Of a DNA stretch of 61,611 bases, positions 54,928-61,611 are shown piece after piece. Numbering within the stretch: the stretch's first letter is position 1; every line of letters starts with the position of its first letter. The stretch spans positions 1 through 61,611 of the forward strand of contig NZ_JAODTL010000025.1 in assembly GCF_026191375.1 (NCBI RefSeq). The letters are read 5' to 3'. The notes under the pieces were generated by a model, which searched no databases, was not told the origin of the DNA, and was given only the letters and a program-made list of their open reading frames with translations. Position numbers and translations under genes: made by a program. This DNA comes from Marinomonas pontica (GTDB taxonomy: Bacteria; Pseudomonadota; Gammaproteobacteria; Pseudomonadales; Marinomonadaceae).

Positions 54928-55425
54928 TCACTTTCTTGATCTAGGCACAGGCCGAAGAAATTGATTCGATACAAAAGATAAAGGGATAATGGGGTTGTTA
55001 AATGAATCTTCAATACAGGTTTTAATTAATGGGCTGCGATGGGGGAGTGCCATAATTTCTTCGTAGCTTAACCAATGGCTTGAAACAATGTCGTCATCGA
55101 GCGGTTCGTGGGTTTCGTTCATGGCCTCGCACAATACGCACAGGCGATGATAGGTATCTGCGCCTTCGAAAGGGGTGAAAGCGTACATGCCAAGCAGGCC
55201 GATAGGTTTCACTAGCCAGCCTGACTCCTCTTTTGCTTCGCGAACAACCGCGTCTAAAACGCTTTCGTTATTTTCGACGTGGCCGGCTGGCTGGTTTAGG
55301 ACTAGGTTTCCGTCTTGCCATTCCTTCACCATGAGATACTTTGTTTCCTTGGTGTCTTTGTTGACCTTTCTCACTAGGGCGGCGACGGTTAGGTGAGGCA
55401 GCCTTTCTCTTTCTTTGTTCTTCAA
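54928..55425 (-). CDS. nudJ: NUDIX phosphatase NudJ
   Basis: Nudix hydrolase of the NudJ type, acting on HMP-PP, nucleoside di- and triphosphates. 165 residues. Nudix box GHVENNESVLDAVVREAKEESGW has the GX5EX7REXXEEXGX pattern. HLTVAALV near the start and VLNQPAGHV match E. coli NudJ. The ATG at 55425 is inside the 3' part of rluE: the two reading frames overlap by 158 bp in different phases. mnmA follows on the same strand after 32 to 77 bp depending on its start. Confidence 0.92.
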   Translation of the reverse strand: MKNKERERLPHLTVAALVRKVNKDTKETKYLMVKEWQDGNLVLNQPAGHVENNESVLDAVVREAKEESGWLVKPIGLLGMYAFTPFEGADTYHRLCVLCEAMNETHEPLDDDIVSSHWLSYEEIMALPHRSPLIKTCIEDSFNNPIIPLSFVSNQFLRPVPRSRK

Positions 55426-55996
55426 ACTGAGTGACCTCTTTAAGTAGGTTGTCTGTTGGTTCTATGTAGTTCCACTCGCCGATGGCTGTATTATCTAAAG
55501 TGTAGGGTCCAATGGCGTAGCGAATCAGTCGCAATGTAGGAAAGCCGACAGCCGCGGTCATTCGGCGAACTTGTCGGTTTTTACCCTCGCGGATTTGCAG
55601 TGATAACCAGCTCGTCGGGATGTTTTCTCTATGGCGAACTGGGGGAACTCTTTCCCATATGTCTGGTTCTGTCATGCGTTCTGCTTGGGCGGGTTTGGTC
55701 AGGCCATCTTTTAACTCAACGCCTTGTCTTAGTTTTGCTAATGCTTCATCAGAAATATCGCCTTCCACCTGAACCCAGTAGGTTTTGGGGAGTTTAAAAT
55801 CTGGAGAGGCAATGATGTGTTGTAATGCCCCTTGATTCGTTAGCAGTAAAAGGCCTTCTGAGTCAAAATCTAGTCTTCCAGCGGGGTAAAACTCAGGGAC
55901 ATTAATGTACTGAGCAAGGGTGGTTTTATCGCCTTCAGCAGAGAACTGGCTGAGTACACGAAAGGGCTTGTTAAAGAGAAGTAAATTTGAGGGCAT
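55268..55996 (-). CDS. rluE: 23S rRNA pseudouridine 2457 synthase RluE
   Basis: Converts U2457 of 23S rRNA to pseudouridine. 242 residues; E. coli RluE is 217. Catalytic motif PEFYPAGRLDFDSEGLLLLTNQGAL (Asp in GRLD) and REGKNRQVRRMTAAVGFPTLRLIR are intact. The last 50 residues are a basic tail (KRKAASPNRRRPSEKGQQRH) read through the 5' part of nudJ in another frame, a 158-bp overlap. The tail could be real or could arise simply because that frame lacks a stop. First gene of the rluE-nudJ-mnmA-hflD operon. Confidence 0.9.
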   Translation of the reverse strand: MPSNLLLFNKPFRVLSQFSAEGDKTTLAQYINVPEFYPAGRLDFDSEGLLLLTNQGALQHIIASPDFKLPKTYWVQVEGDISDEALAKLRQGVELKDGLTKPAQAERMTEPDIWERVPPVRHRENIPTSWLSLQIREGKNRQVRRMTAAVGFPTLRLIRYAIGPYTLDNTAIGEWNYIEPTDNLLKEVTQFEEQRKRKAASPNRRRPSEKGQQRHQGNKVSHGEGMARRKPSPKPASRPRRK

Positions 55997-56030
55997 GAGT
56001 TCTGCAAAGGTTTTTGATGTGGTACGAAGT

Positions 56031-56053
56031 AAAAAAAGAGCCGAGTTGGCTTA
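56031..56053 (-). terminator. Probable terminator of cspD
   Basis: On the minus strand, AAGCC-AACTC-GGCTC hairpin (4-5 bp stem) followed by seven T. Placed about 65 bp after the cspD stop, before rluE. Confidence 0.6.
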
Positions 56054-56084
56054 TCTTACTCCCCCTAAATGAGAGAGTAAGATA
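56052..56084. repeat. Inverted repeat downstream of cspD
   Basis: Perfect 10-bp arms TATCTTACTC (56052-56061) and GAGTAAGATA (56075-56084), 13-nt loop. Not a T-tailed terminator itself; it sits next to the one at 56031. Unassigned. Confidence 0.5.
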
Positions 56085-56119
56085 CCAAATTTGTCCTTGG
56101 ATAGCGACGTGGCTGGCGG

Positions 56120-56374
56120 TTATGCGAGCTGAGTTTTCTTAATGTTTTCGGTTGCATCCTCTTGATTTGAGACGGTGGGGTTGATTTCAATTGCGTGTAA
56201 CCCTCTTTCGCCTGGTTCCACATCAAATGTGACAGCTTGTCCAGCTTTTAAGGTTTTATAGCCTTCAACATTGATGGCAGAATAATGAATAAATAAGTCT
56301 TCATTAAAATCCTCAGAGACAATAAATCCGTATCCTTTCGCATTGTTAAACCACTTCACTGATCCATGATGCAT
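56120..56374 (-). CDS. cspD: Cold-shock-domain protein CspD-like
   Basis: 84 residues, single OB-fold cold-shock domain with both RNA-binding motifs: SVKWFNNAKGYGFIV (RNP1) and DLFIHYSAI (RNP2). Acidic/polar C-terminal extension after INPTVSN. The ATG at 56374 has AAGGAG 7 nt upstream and is preferred over the one at 56392. It is divergent from clpS-clpA, the arrangement that identifies CspD in E. coli, where it inhibits replication in stationary phase. Confidence 0.9.
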   Translation of the reverse strand: MHHGSVKWFNNAKGYGFIVSEDFNEDLFIHYSAINVEGYKTLKAGQAVTFDVEPGERGLHAIEINPTVSNQEDATENIKKTQLA

Positions 56375-56685
56375 GAGCCACTCCTTATCCACTCAGAACA
56401 TTGTTTGCCCTGTATCGGGCGGTTTAAAGTAAAATATAGTCCGGATAGCGTAGATTGCTAAATAGGTGCAAATTGTTTTTAAAGAATCAATGCTAGAATT
56501 TTACTCATAAACATTGATTGCACATTTGATCACCCCAATAAAGAGCGTAGAAGCCCTTTTGGCATTTGTAAAATCCAAGTGGTAATCTGTTTTGCATTAG
56601 CAGACGTACATAATGTTGTATAAATACGCCGCAATGTGTCTTATCTGGCAGATTGCGTGAAAAATTGTAGCCTCAGAGGCGTGGA
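56375..56685. other. Divergent cspD / clpS intergenic region
   Basis: About 310 bp holding two promoters and leaders. AT-rich with several TATAAT-like stretches; no operator-type palindrome was recognised. Confidence 0.5.
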
Positions 56686-57036
56686 ATGATTGTAGATCAA
56701 CAAATTAGACTAGTATCAGAAGATGACGAACAGCATGGGCATTCCAGTATTGCGATTGCACCGGAAGAAACGGAACTAAAACCGCCTTCTATGTATCAAG
56801 TGGTGCTGTTCAATGATGACTATACGCCAATGGATTTTGTCGTATTTGTGTTACAAAGGTTTTTTTCTATGGATGGGGAGAAGGCTAATCAGGTAATGTT
56901 AGAAGTACATATGAAAGGGAAAGGCGTTTGTGGAATTTATCCCTTTGATATTGCTGAAACGAAAGTAGCAATGGTACAACAGTTCGTGGAACAAAATGAG
57001 CACCCCTTAATGTGTGACCTACAAAAGGTCGACTGA
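56686..57036 (+). CDS. clpS: ATP-dependent Clp protease adaptor ClpS
   Basis: Adaptor that binds N-degron substrates (Leu, Phe, Tyr, Trp N-termini) and delivers them to ClpAP. 116 residues. [28 protein letters not shown], the conserved DDYTPMDFV loop, and [18 protein letters not shown] around the substrate pocket. N-terminal extension is acidic and unstructured. ClpA follows after 20 bp. The aat gene further downstream supplies the Leu/Phe N-degron, so the three form one pathway. Confidence 0.97.
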   Translation: MIVDQQIRLVSEDDEQHGHSSIAIAPEETELKPPSMYQVVLFNDDYTPMDFVVFVLQRFFSMDGEKANQVMLEVHMKGKGVCGIYPFDIAETKVAMVQQFVEQNEHPLMCDLQKVD

Positions 57037-57056
57037 TTCAGAGTGAGGGAATAGCA

Positions 57057-59312
57057 ATGTTAGATAAAGAACTAGAGCAAACCCTGAATACGGCTTTCAA
57101 AGCGGCGCGAGACAAGCGCCATGAATTCATGACGGTGGAGCATTTACTACTTGCTCTTATTGAAAACGGCGCTGCTTCAAGCGTCCTTAAAGCATGCGGT
57201 GTGAATTTAGACACCCTAAGTAAAGAACTCGAGGAGTTTGTAGACAGTACAACGCCTCTTATTCCTGAAGACGACGAAGAACGTGAAGTTCAACCTACTT
57301 TAGGGTTCCAGCGTGTATTGCAGCGCGCTGTTTTTCATGTGCAATCCTCTGGAAAACGCGAAGTAACTGGTGCGAACGTGCTTGTGGCGATTTTTAGCGA
57401 ACAAGAAAGTCAGACTGTCTACTTATTAAAGCGACATGGTGTGGCGCGTATTGATGTTGTGAACTACGTCGCGCACGGTATTTCCAAAACAGGCGATGCA
57501 TCATCTCAAGACTTGGATCACGAGGATGAGGCAGAAGATACTGCCACTGCGCCACTGCAAAAATTTGCCACCAACCTTAATGAAGAAGCCAAAGCAGGGA
57601 AAATAGACAAGCTGATTGGCCGTGAATACGAAGTTGAGCGAGTGATACAAACATTGTCTCGTCGTCGTAAAAATAACCCTCTTTTGGTGGGTGAATCGGG
57701 TGTGGGTAAAACGGCCATCGCAGAAGGTTTGGCTAAGCGAATTGTTGACGGTCAAGTGCCGGATGTTATCGCGGATGGCGTTGTTTATTCCTTGGATTTG
57801 GGGGCGTTATTAGCAGGCACTAAATATCGTGGTGATTTTGAAAAACGCCTAAAGCAATTGCTTGGTGAGCTGAAAAAGCTTCCAAACGCGATACTGTTTA
57901 TTGATGAAATTCATACCATTATTGGGGCTGGCGCCGCATCGGGTGGTGTTATGGATGCTTCTAATCTGCTTAAGCCCGTCTTGAGTTCAGGTGGTTTGCG
58001 TTGCATTGGCTCAACAACGTTCCAAGAGTTTCGTGGTGTGTTTGAAAAAGATCATGCGTTGGCGCGTCGTTTCCAAAAAATCGATGTGAACGAGCCGAGT
58101 GTGGATGACACATACCAGATTCTGAAAGGCATCATCGGGGCGTTTGAAGAGCACCATAAAGTGAAGTACGAAGAGCCAGCGTTGTTGGCTGCTGCAGAGC
58201 TTGCTCAGCGTTATGTAACTGATCGTCATATGCCAGATAAGGCGATTGACGTTGTGGACGAAGCGGGTGCGTATCAGCGGCTGCAGCCGGAAGATAAACG
58301 TAAAGCGGTGATCACGGTCGCGGATATTGAAGATATCGTTTCCAAAATCGCGCGAGTGCCAGTAAGGGCGGTAAACTCTGATGATAGACAAGTACTGTCT
58401 AATCTTGAGCGAAACCTGAAAATGGTGGTGTTCGGGCAAGACAATGCCATTGATTCTTTATCCGCTGCGATCAAATTATCTCGTGCTGGCTTGAAGGCAG
58501 AACAAAAACCGATAGGTTCTTTCCTTATGGCAGGCCCAACAGGGGTTGGTAAGACGGAAGTTACTAAGCAGCTTGCGAAACAGTTGGGGCTTGAGCTTAT
58601 CCGCTTTGATATGTCTGAGTACATGGAGCGTCATGCGGTGTCTCGATTGATTGGTGCGCCACCAGGGTATGTTGGTTTTGATCAAGGTGGTTTGCTAACA
58701 GAGGCAGTGACGAAGAACCCTCATAGTGTCGTGCTGTTGGATGAGATTGAAAAAGCTCACCCAGAAGTCTTTAACTTGCTTTTGCAAGTGATGGATCATG
58801 GTACCTTGACGGATAATAACGGACGCAAGGCGGATTTCCGTAACGTGATCTTAGTGATGACATCCAACGCTGGGGCAGAAGAACTGGCTCGACGTTCAAT
58901 TGGATTCTCTAGTCAGGACAACTCAACCGACGGTATGGAGGTGATTAATCGAACCTTTACGCCTGAATTTAGAAACCGCCTAGACGCTGTGATTCAGTTT
59001 CAGCAACTGGATGAACGTATTATTTTCAATGTGGTTGATAAGTTCTTGGTGGAGCTGCAGGCGCAACTAGACCCTAAAGGTGTCCTACTGGAAGTATCGG
59101 ATACGGCAAGAGGCTGGTTGGCGAATAAAGGCTATGATCGTCAAATGGGTGCTCGTCCAATGGCGCGAGTGATTCAGGAGCATCTTAAAAAACCGCTCGC
59201 AGACCAAATTTTATTTGGCGACCTGCATGATGGTGGACACGTCAAAGTGGCGTTGGATGAAAAGAGTGATGAACTTAAGTTCGAGGTGATTAAAGAGGCT
59301 GTTGTTCATTAA
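57057..59312 (+). CDS. clpA: ATP-dependent Clp protease ATPase subunit ClpA
   Basis: Hexameric AAA+ unfoldase of ClpAP. 751 residues. N-domain (MTVEHLLLALIENGAAS), first AAA+ with Walker A GESGVGKTA and Walker B ILFIDEIHTI, second AAA+ with GPTGVGKTE and VVLLDEIEKAHPEV, arginine fingers, and the C-terminal domain ending in a short helix. IGAPPGYVGFDQGG is the pore-1-type loop of the second module. GAGTGAGGGAATAGC precedes the ATG. Operon with clpS; a bidirectional terminator follows. Confidence 0.97.
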   Translation: MLDKELEQTLNTAFKAARDKRHEFMTVEHLLLALIENGAASSVLKACGVNLDTLSKELEEFVDSTTPLIPEDDEEREVQPTLGFQRVLQRAVFHVQSSGKREVTGANVLVAIFSEQESQTVYLLKRHGVARIDVVNYVAHGISKTGDASSQDLDHEDEAEDTATAPLQKFATNLNEEAKAGKIDKLIGREYEVERVIQTLSRRRKNNPLLVGESGVGKTAIAEGLAKRIVDGQVPDVIADGVVYSLDLGALLAGTKYRGDFEKRLKQLLGELKKLPNAILFIDEIHTIIGAGAASGGVMDASNLLKPVLSSGGLRCIGSTTFQEFRGVFEKDHALARRFQKIDVNEPSVDDTYQILKGIIGAFEEHHKVKYEEPALLAAAELAQRYVTDRHMPDKAIDVVDEAGAYQRLQPEDKRKAVITVADIEDIVSKIARVPVRAVNSDDRQVLSNLERNLKMVVFGQDNAIDSLSAAIKLSRAGLKAEQKPIGSFLMAGPTGVGKTEVTKQLAKQLGLELIRFDMSEYMERHAVSRLIGAPPGYVGFDQGGLLTEAVTKNPHSVVLLDEIEKAHPEVFNLLLQVMDHGTLTDNNGRKADFRNVILVMTSNAGAEELARRSIGFSSQDNSTDGMEVINRTFTPEFRNRLDAVIQFQQLDERIIFNVVDKFLVELQAQLDPKGVLLEVSDTARGWLANKGYDRQMGARPMARVIQEHLKKPLADQILFGDLHDGGHVKVALDEKSDELKFEVIKEAVVH

Positions 59313-59430
59313 ACTGTCACAAAACGAACTCCGTCGATCTTGTGGGTCGTGATTAGCGCGTCAAGGTTTTTGGTTTAGTGTTATCGGTCTTTTGACGGCC
59401 TAAAGGCCGACCTACAGGTATTAGCGACAT

Positions 59431-59459
59431 AAAAAAACCGGACAGGGTCCGGTTTTTTT
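59431..59459. terminator. Bidirectional terminator between clpA and infA
   Basis: Perfect 13-bp arms AAAAAAACCGGAC / GTCCGGTTTTTTT with a 3-nt loop; serves clpA (plus) and infA (minus). An additional short palindrome CGGCC-TAAA-GGCCG lies at about 59396. Confidence 0.93.
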
Positions 59460-59498
59460 ATGTCATTCATTTAAATAGCGTGTATTACGCTGTTTAAA

Positions 59499-59717
59499 TT
59501 AACGTGCGCGGTAAACAATACGGCCTTTTGAAAGGTCGTAAGGTGTTAGTTCCACTTTTACCTTGTCGCCAGTCAAAATACGAATGTAGTTTTTACGCAT
59601 TTTACCAGAGATATGTGCAATCACGACATGCCCGTTTTCTAATTCGACGCGGAACATGGTGTTAGGCAACGTATCAATGATAGTGCCTTCCATTTCTAAG
59701 CCTTCTTCTTTTGCCAC
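59499..59717 (-). CDS. infA: Translation initiation factor IF-1
   Basis: 72 residues, the normal length; S1-type OB fold: [20 protein letters not shown], then [28 protein letters not shown] and GRIVYRAR at the end. Blocks the ribosomal A site at initiation. Conserved order clpA-infA-aat is kept. Convergent to clpA. Confidence 0.98.
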   Translation of the reverse strand: MAKEEGLEMEGTIIDTLPNTMFRVELENGHVVIAHISGKMRKNYIRILTGDKVKVELTPYDLSKGRIVYRAR

Positions 59718-59942
59718 AATGTGTGTCCTATAGTGTTAACTTACTATTGTTTAGTAGACGCCGACCTGCAACAGTGAAGGTCTGCAGACGAAGAAAAAGA
59801 GGTTTTTCTTGGCCGATTGAGCGCTAAATATCTAATTGATGATTGTGTATTTAGCGACGTCTGAATTTTGATCGAGCGTATTTTGCCTAAAAATGCAGCG
59901 TAAGGCAAACCTAGTTGCACGGTTAAGGTGTCTATTTTTAAT

Positions 59943-60685
59943 CTAGATCGGCTGTTTTTCTGGATTATTGCCCATCTTAATCAGGTAAGCGTTCTTTTTA
60001 ATGTTAGGTATGAGTTGTTCTAAAGCGGCGCAGAATTGAACGCGGGGATGCTATTCGCACCAAGCGTTAACAAGTGGTCTGACTCCACTTGGCAGTCTAT
60101 CAGTTTGATGTTGCTGTTTTTGCTGAGGTCGCAAAAAGTTTTGAGCGCAATTTTTGATGCATTTGGCACCAACGAAAACATGGATTCACCAAAAAACATA
60201 TTTCCCATGGCCACGCCATAAAAGCCACCAACCAGCTTATTGTCTAGCCAGACTTCTATTGAATGGGCGTAGCCTAATTTGTTTAATTTTGTATACGCCT
60301 TCTTAATGTCCTCTGAAATCCACGTGCCTTCTTTGTCGGCTCGCAGCGCTGAACAATGCCCGATGACAGATTCAAACGCCTGATTCACCGAAAAACACCA
60401 ACTTTGCTTCTTTAAGGCCTTTTTAAGGGACTTAGCGGTATGGAAATCGTTTGGTGACAAAACGCATCTTTCTTCAGGGTGCCACCACAAAATAGGATCT
60501 GGATCACTAAACCATGGGAAAAAGCCTTTACTGTAGAGATGAAGTAATCGGGTTGTGCTTAAATCTCCCCCAATTGCTGACAAGCCTTCTGGGTCTTGTA
60601 ACGCTTTTTCTGGGTTAGGGGTGTCGTACGGTGACTCGGAAAGCAATATTAGCTCATGTGGCTCGTTATTTGCTGAGGAAGGCAT
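59943..60685 (-). CDS. aat: Leucyl/phenylalanyl-tRNA-protein transferase Aat, frameshifted at 60044-60047
   Basis: Attaches Leu or Phe to N-terminal Lys/Arg of proteins to create N-degrons for ClpS-ClpAP. The first frame stops at 60020 after ESDHLLTLGANSIPAFNSAPL. The expected family end, IPRVQFCAALEQLIPNIKKNAYL, lies in the -1 frame and runs to 59943. Restoring one base in the run GGGG (60044-60047, C on the gene strand) repairs it to about 247 residues, against 234 in E. coli. The core is intact: FPWFSDPDPILWWHPEERCVL, WISEDIKKAYTKLNKLGYAHSIEVW and GVAMGNMFFGESMF. Likely sequencing error. Confidence 0.9.
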
Positions 60686-61219
60686 AGTGTTTCGGTTGTC
60701 CTAAGGCGATCGCGAAATGGTCTGTCAATTATAGTTTTTTTGGGCTGAAAAACTATCCTCAGAAAATTTTTGCAGAAAACACTAAAGAAAAAAACCGTAT
60801 ACCGATATGAAAAGTAAGGAAGAAAAGGTATTCGACTTGCGACTTGTTGACACAATGTTATGCTTAATTCGTTACATTGTGCATGAAAAATCGATTTTTT
60901 TTGTTCTTTGATGTCCTGGTTGAGTGTTTTTCACTCAAAAAAGGGGGCAAAATGAAAAAAGAGAAAAAAGTGCAAGGAGTGCTTGACCAGTAATGGAAAA
61001 CTTGGTTTTAATCGATGCAGTCCTAAACGGTAGTTCGAAAAGATCATTGAATACGGTGTTGGGAACTACAGATAATTTGCTTTTTGGCAATTGTCACAAA
61101 AGTGAAACTGATCGGTTTTAAGATACACGAGTCGTTGATTTAACAACGTTTCTTGGTTAGACGAAAATCAGTCAAAAGGTCTACAAGACCACATAATATA
61201 ATATAAAGGGGAATCTTGA
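60686..61219. other. Long intergenic region between aat and the porin gene
   Basis: 534 bp, AT-rich. Contains the porin promoter and leader, a weak Pho-box-like site at 61091-61108 (listed separately), a short palindrome GTTG-ATTTAA-CAAC near 61135, and AG-rich DNA at 60950-60980. The only short ORF is 13 codons at 60952. No RNA gene recognised. Confidence 0.5.
61091..61108 (+). promoter_or_regulatory. Weak Pho-box-like site upstream of the porin
   Basis: TTGTCAC-AAAA-GTGAAAC: 11 of 14 consensus positions with the right 4-nt spacing, followed by TAAGAT (61119-61124) exactly 10 nt downstream, the spacing expected for a PhoB-dependent promoter. The site is degenerate and no third repeat is found, so it is only a candidate. 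Confidence 0.4.
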
Positions 61220-61611
61220 ATGAAAGCGATTAAACTTGCTTCTGTGTTTGCGGTATCTGCTGTTGCTGCTGCCGTTTCTACTGCTACTTTTGCTGCTGAT
61301 GCAATCATCACTGGTAATGCTGGCATTGAATATGTAACTAATGATAATGGCACTAGCGAACTTAGTGGTACAAATGAAGGTGAACTAGAGCTTCAAATTG
61401 ATACTGGTATTGTTTACGCTGAACTTGAATTTGCAACTAACGGCGGTACTGCTGAAGCTGGTGAAGGCGTAGATATCGGTCTTGAGAAATTGTACGTAAA
61501 ACAAGGTGCAGTTTCTTTCGGTCGCTTCGACGGTACTGTAGCGACTGGCTCTTTCATGGGTATGGATGAGTACTACGGTGGTGTTGATCTAAGTACTTCT
61601 GGTGATACTGA
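61220..61611 (+). CDS. Outer-membrane porin, 3' end outside window
   Basis: Starts MKAIKLASVFAVSAVAAAVS, a signal peptide ending AFA-ADA. The mature protein shows alternating beta-strand pattern GNAGIEYVTND, ELELQIDTGIVYAELEFAT and GLEKLYVKQGAVSFGRFDGTVATG, with the GxFG-like turn of gram-negative porins. AAGGGGAATCTTGA precedes the ATG at 61220. The window ends after about 130 codons. Trimeric general-type porin is inferred; substrate selectivity unknown. Confidence 0.88.
   Translation, partial: MKAIKLASVFAVSAVAAAVSTATFAADAIITGNAGIEYVTNDNGTSELSGTNEGELELQIDTGIVYAELEFATNGGTAEAGEGVDIGLEKLYVKQGAVSFGRFDGTVATGSFMGMDEYYGGVDLSTSGDT

Noticed and set aside
59396..59410. CGGCC-TAAA-GGCCG palindrome as part of a dispersed REP-like family
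   Set aside because: Only one copy is visible in the window.
60952..60993. 13-codon ORF MKKEKKVQGVLDQ
   Set aside because: Too short, AG-rich, no known family.

Overview
The window is a stretch of gammaproteobacterial chromosome. Moderately low GC, the housekeeping gene content (monomeric isocitrate dehydrogenase, PhoX, Pit, cobalamin genes) and the gene order suggest a marine Oceanospirillales member, most likely Marinomonas or a close relative. The genus is inferred from protein resemblance only. I see no rRNA, tRNA, CRISPR array, prophage or insertion sequence. It reads as core chromosome with small accessory islands.

Layout. 1-2.6 kb: end of a cobalamin operon (cbiG), then a periplasmic SUOX-fold protein overlapping a diguanylate cyclase, which resembles a PruR/DcpA-type pterin-sensing pair. 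2.6-14 kb: zntR with its own MerR-type promoter, uppP, a lipoprotein amidohydrolase, trhA, small redox and hypothetical genes, a PaeA/YtfL-type transporter, ybiT and a chemoreceptor. 14-26 kb: phoX, a GGDEF/EAL protein, an FMN-binding glutamate-synthase-like protein, small metabolic enzymes, pldA, an internally duplicated lipoprotein, and a PAP2 phosphatase-glycosyltransferase operon. 26-41 kb: dienelactone hydrolase, folM-folE, three MFS transporters, an AraC regulator beside an aldehyde dehydrogenase, serine dehydratase, Pit phosphate transporter and a tandem pair of unknown membrane-anchored proteins. 41-45 kb: LysE exporter, topB behind a LexA box, a universal stress protein, a Fur-box small protein and fklB. 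45-61 kb: two blocks of conserved gammaproteobacterial synteny (roxA-purB ... icd, hflD-mnmA-nudJ-rluE; cspD/clpS-clpA, infA, aat), interrupted by a chemoreceptor, and ending in the start of an outer-membrane porin.

The main regulatory signal is a set of Pho-box arrays (7-bp CTGTCAT-like repeats every 11 bp) upstream of four transcription units: phoX, the duplicated lipoprotein, the PAP2-glycosyltransferase operon and pit. A weaker one precedes the porin. Together these predict a phosphate-starvation programme: periplasmic phosphatase, phosphate uptake, and possibly replacement of phospholipids by glycolipids using a lipid phosphatase and a MurG/GT28-like glycosyltransferase. That last operon and the lipoprotein are the best candidates for something undescribed.

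Caution: eight genes carry frame disruptions. Five are explained by loss of one base in a homopolymer; three need +1 or -2. This density in core genes, including aat, points to uncorrected sequencing error more than to gene decay. These loci are annotated as whole genes with the break marked.
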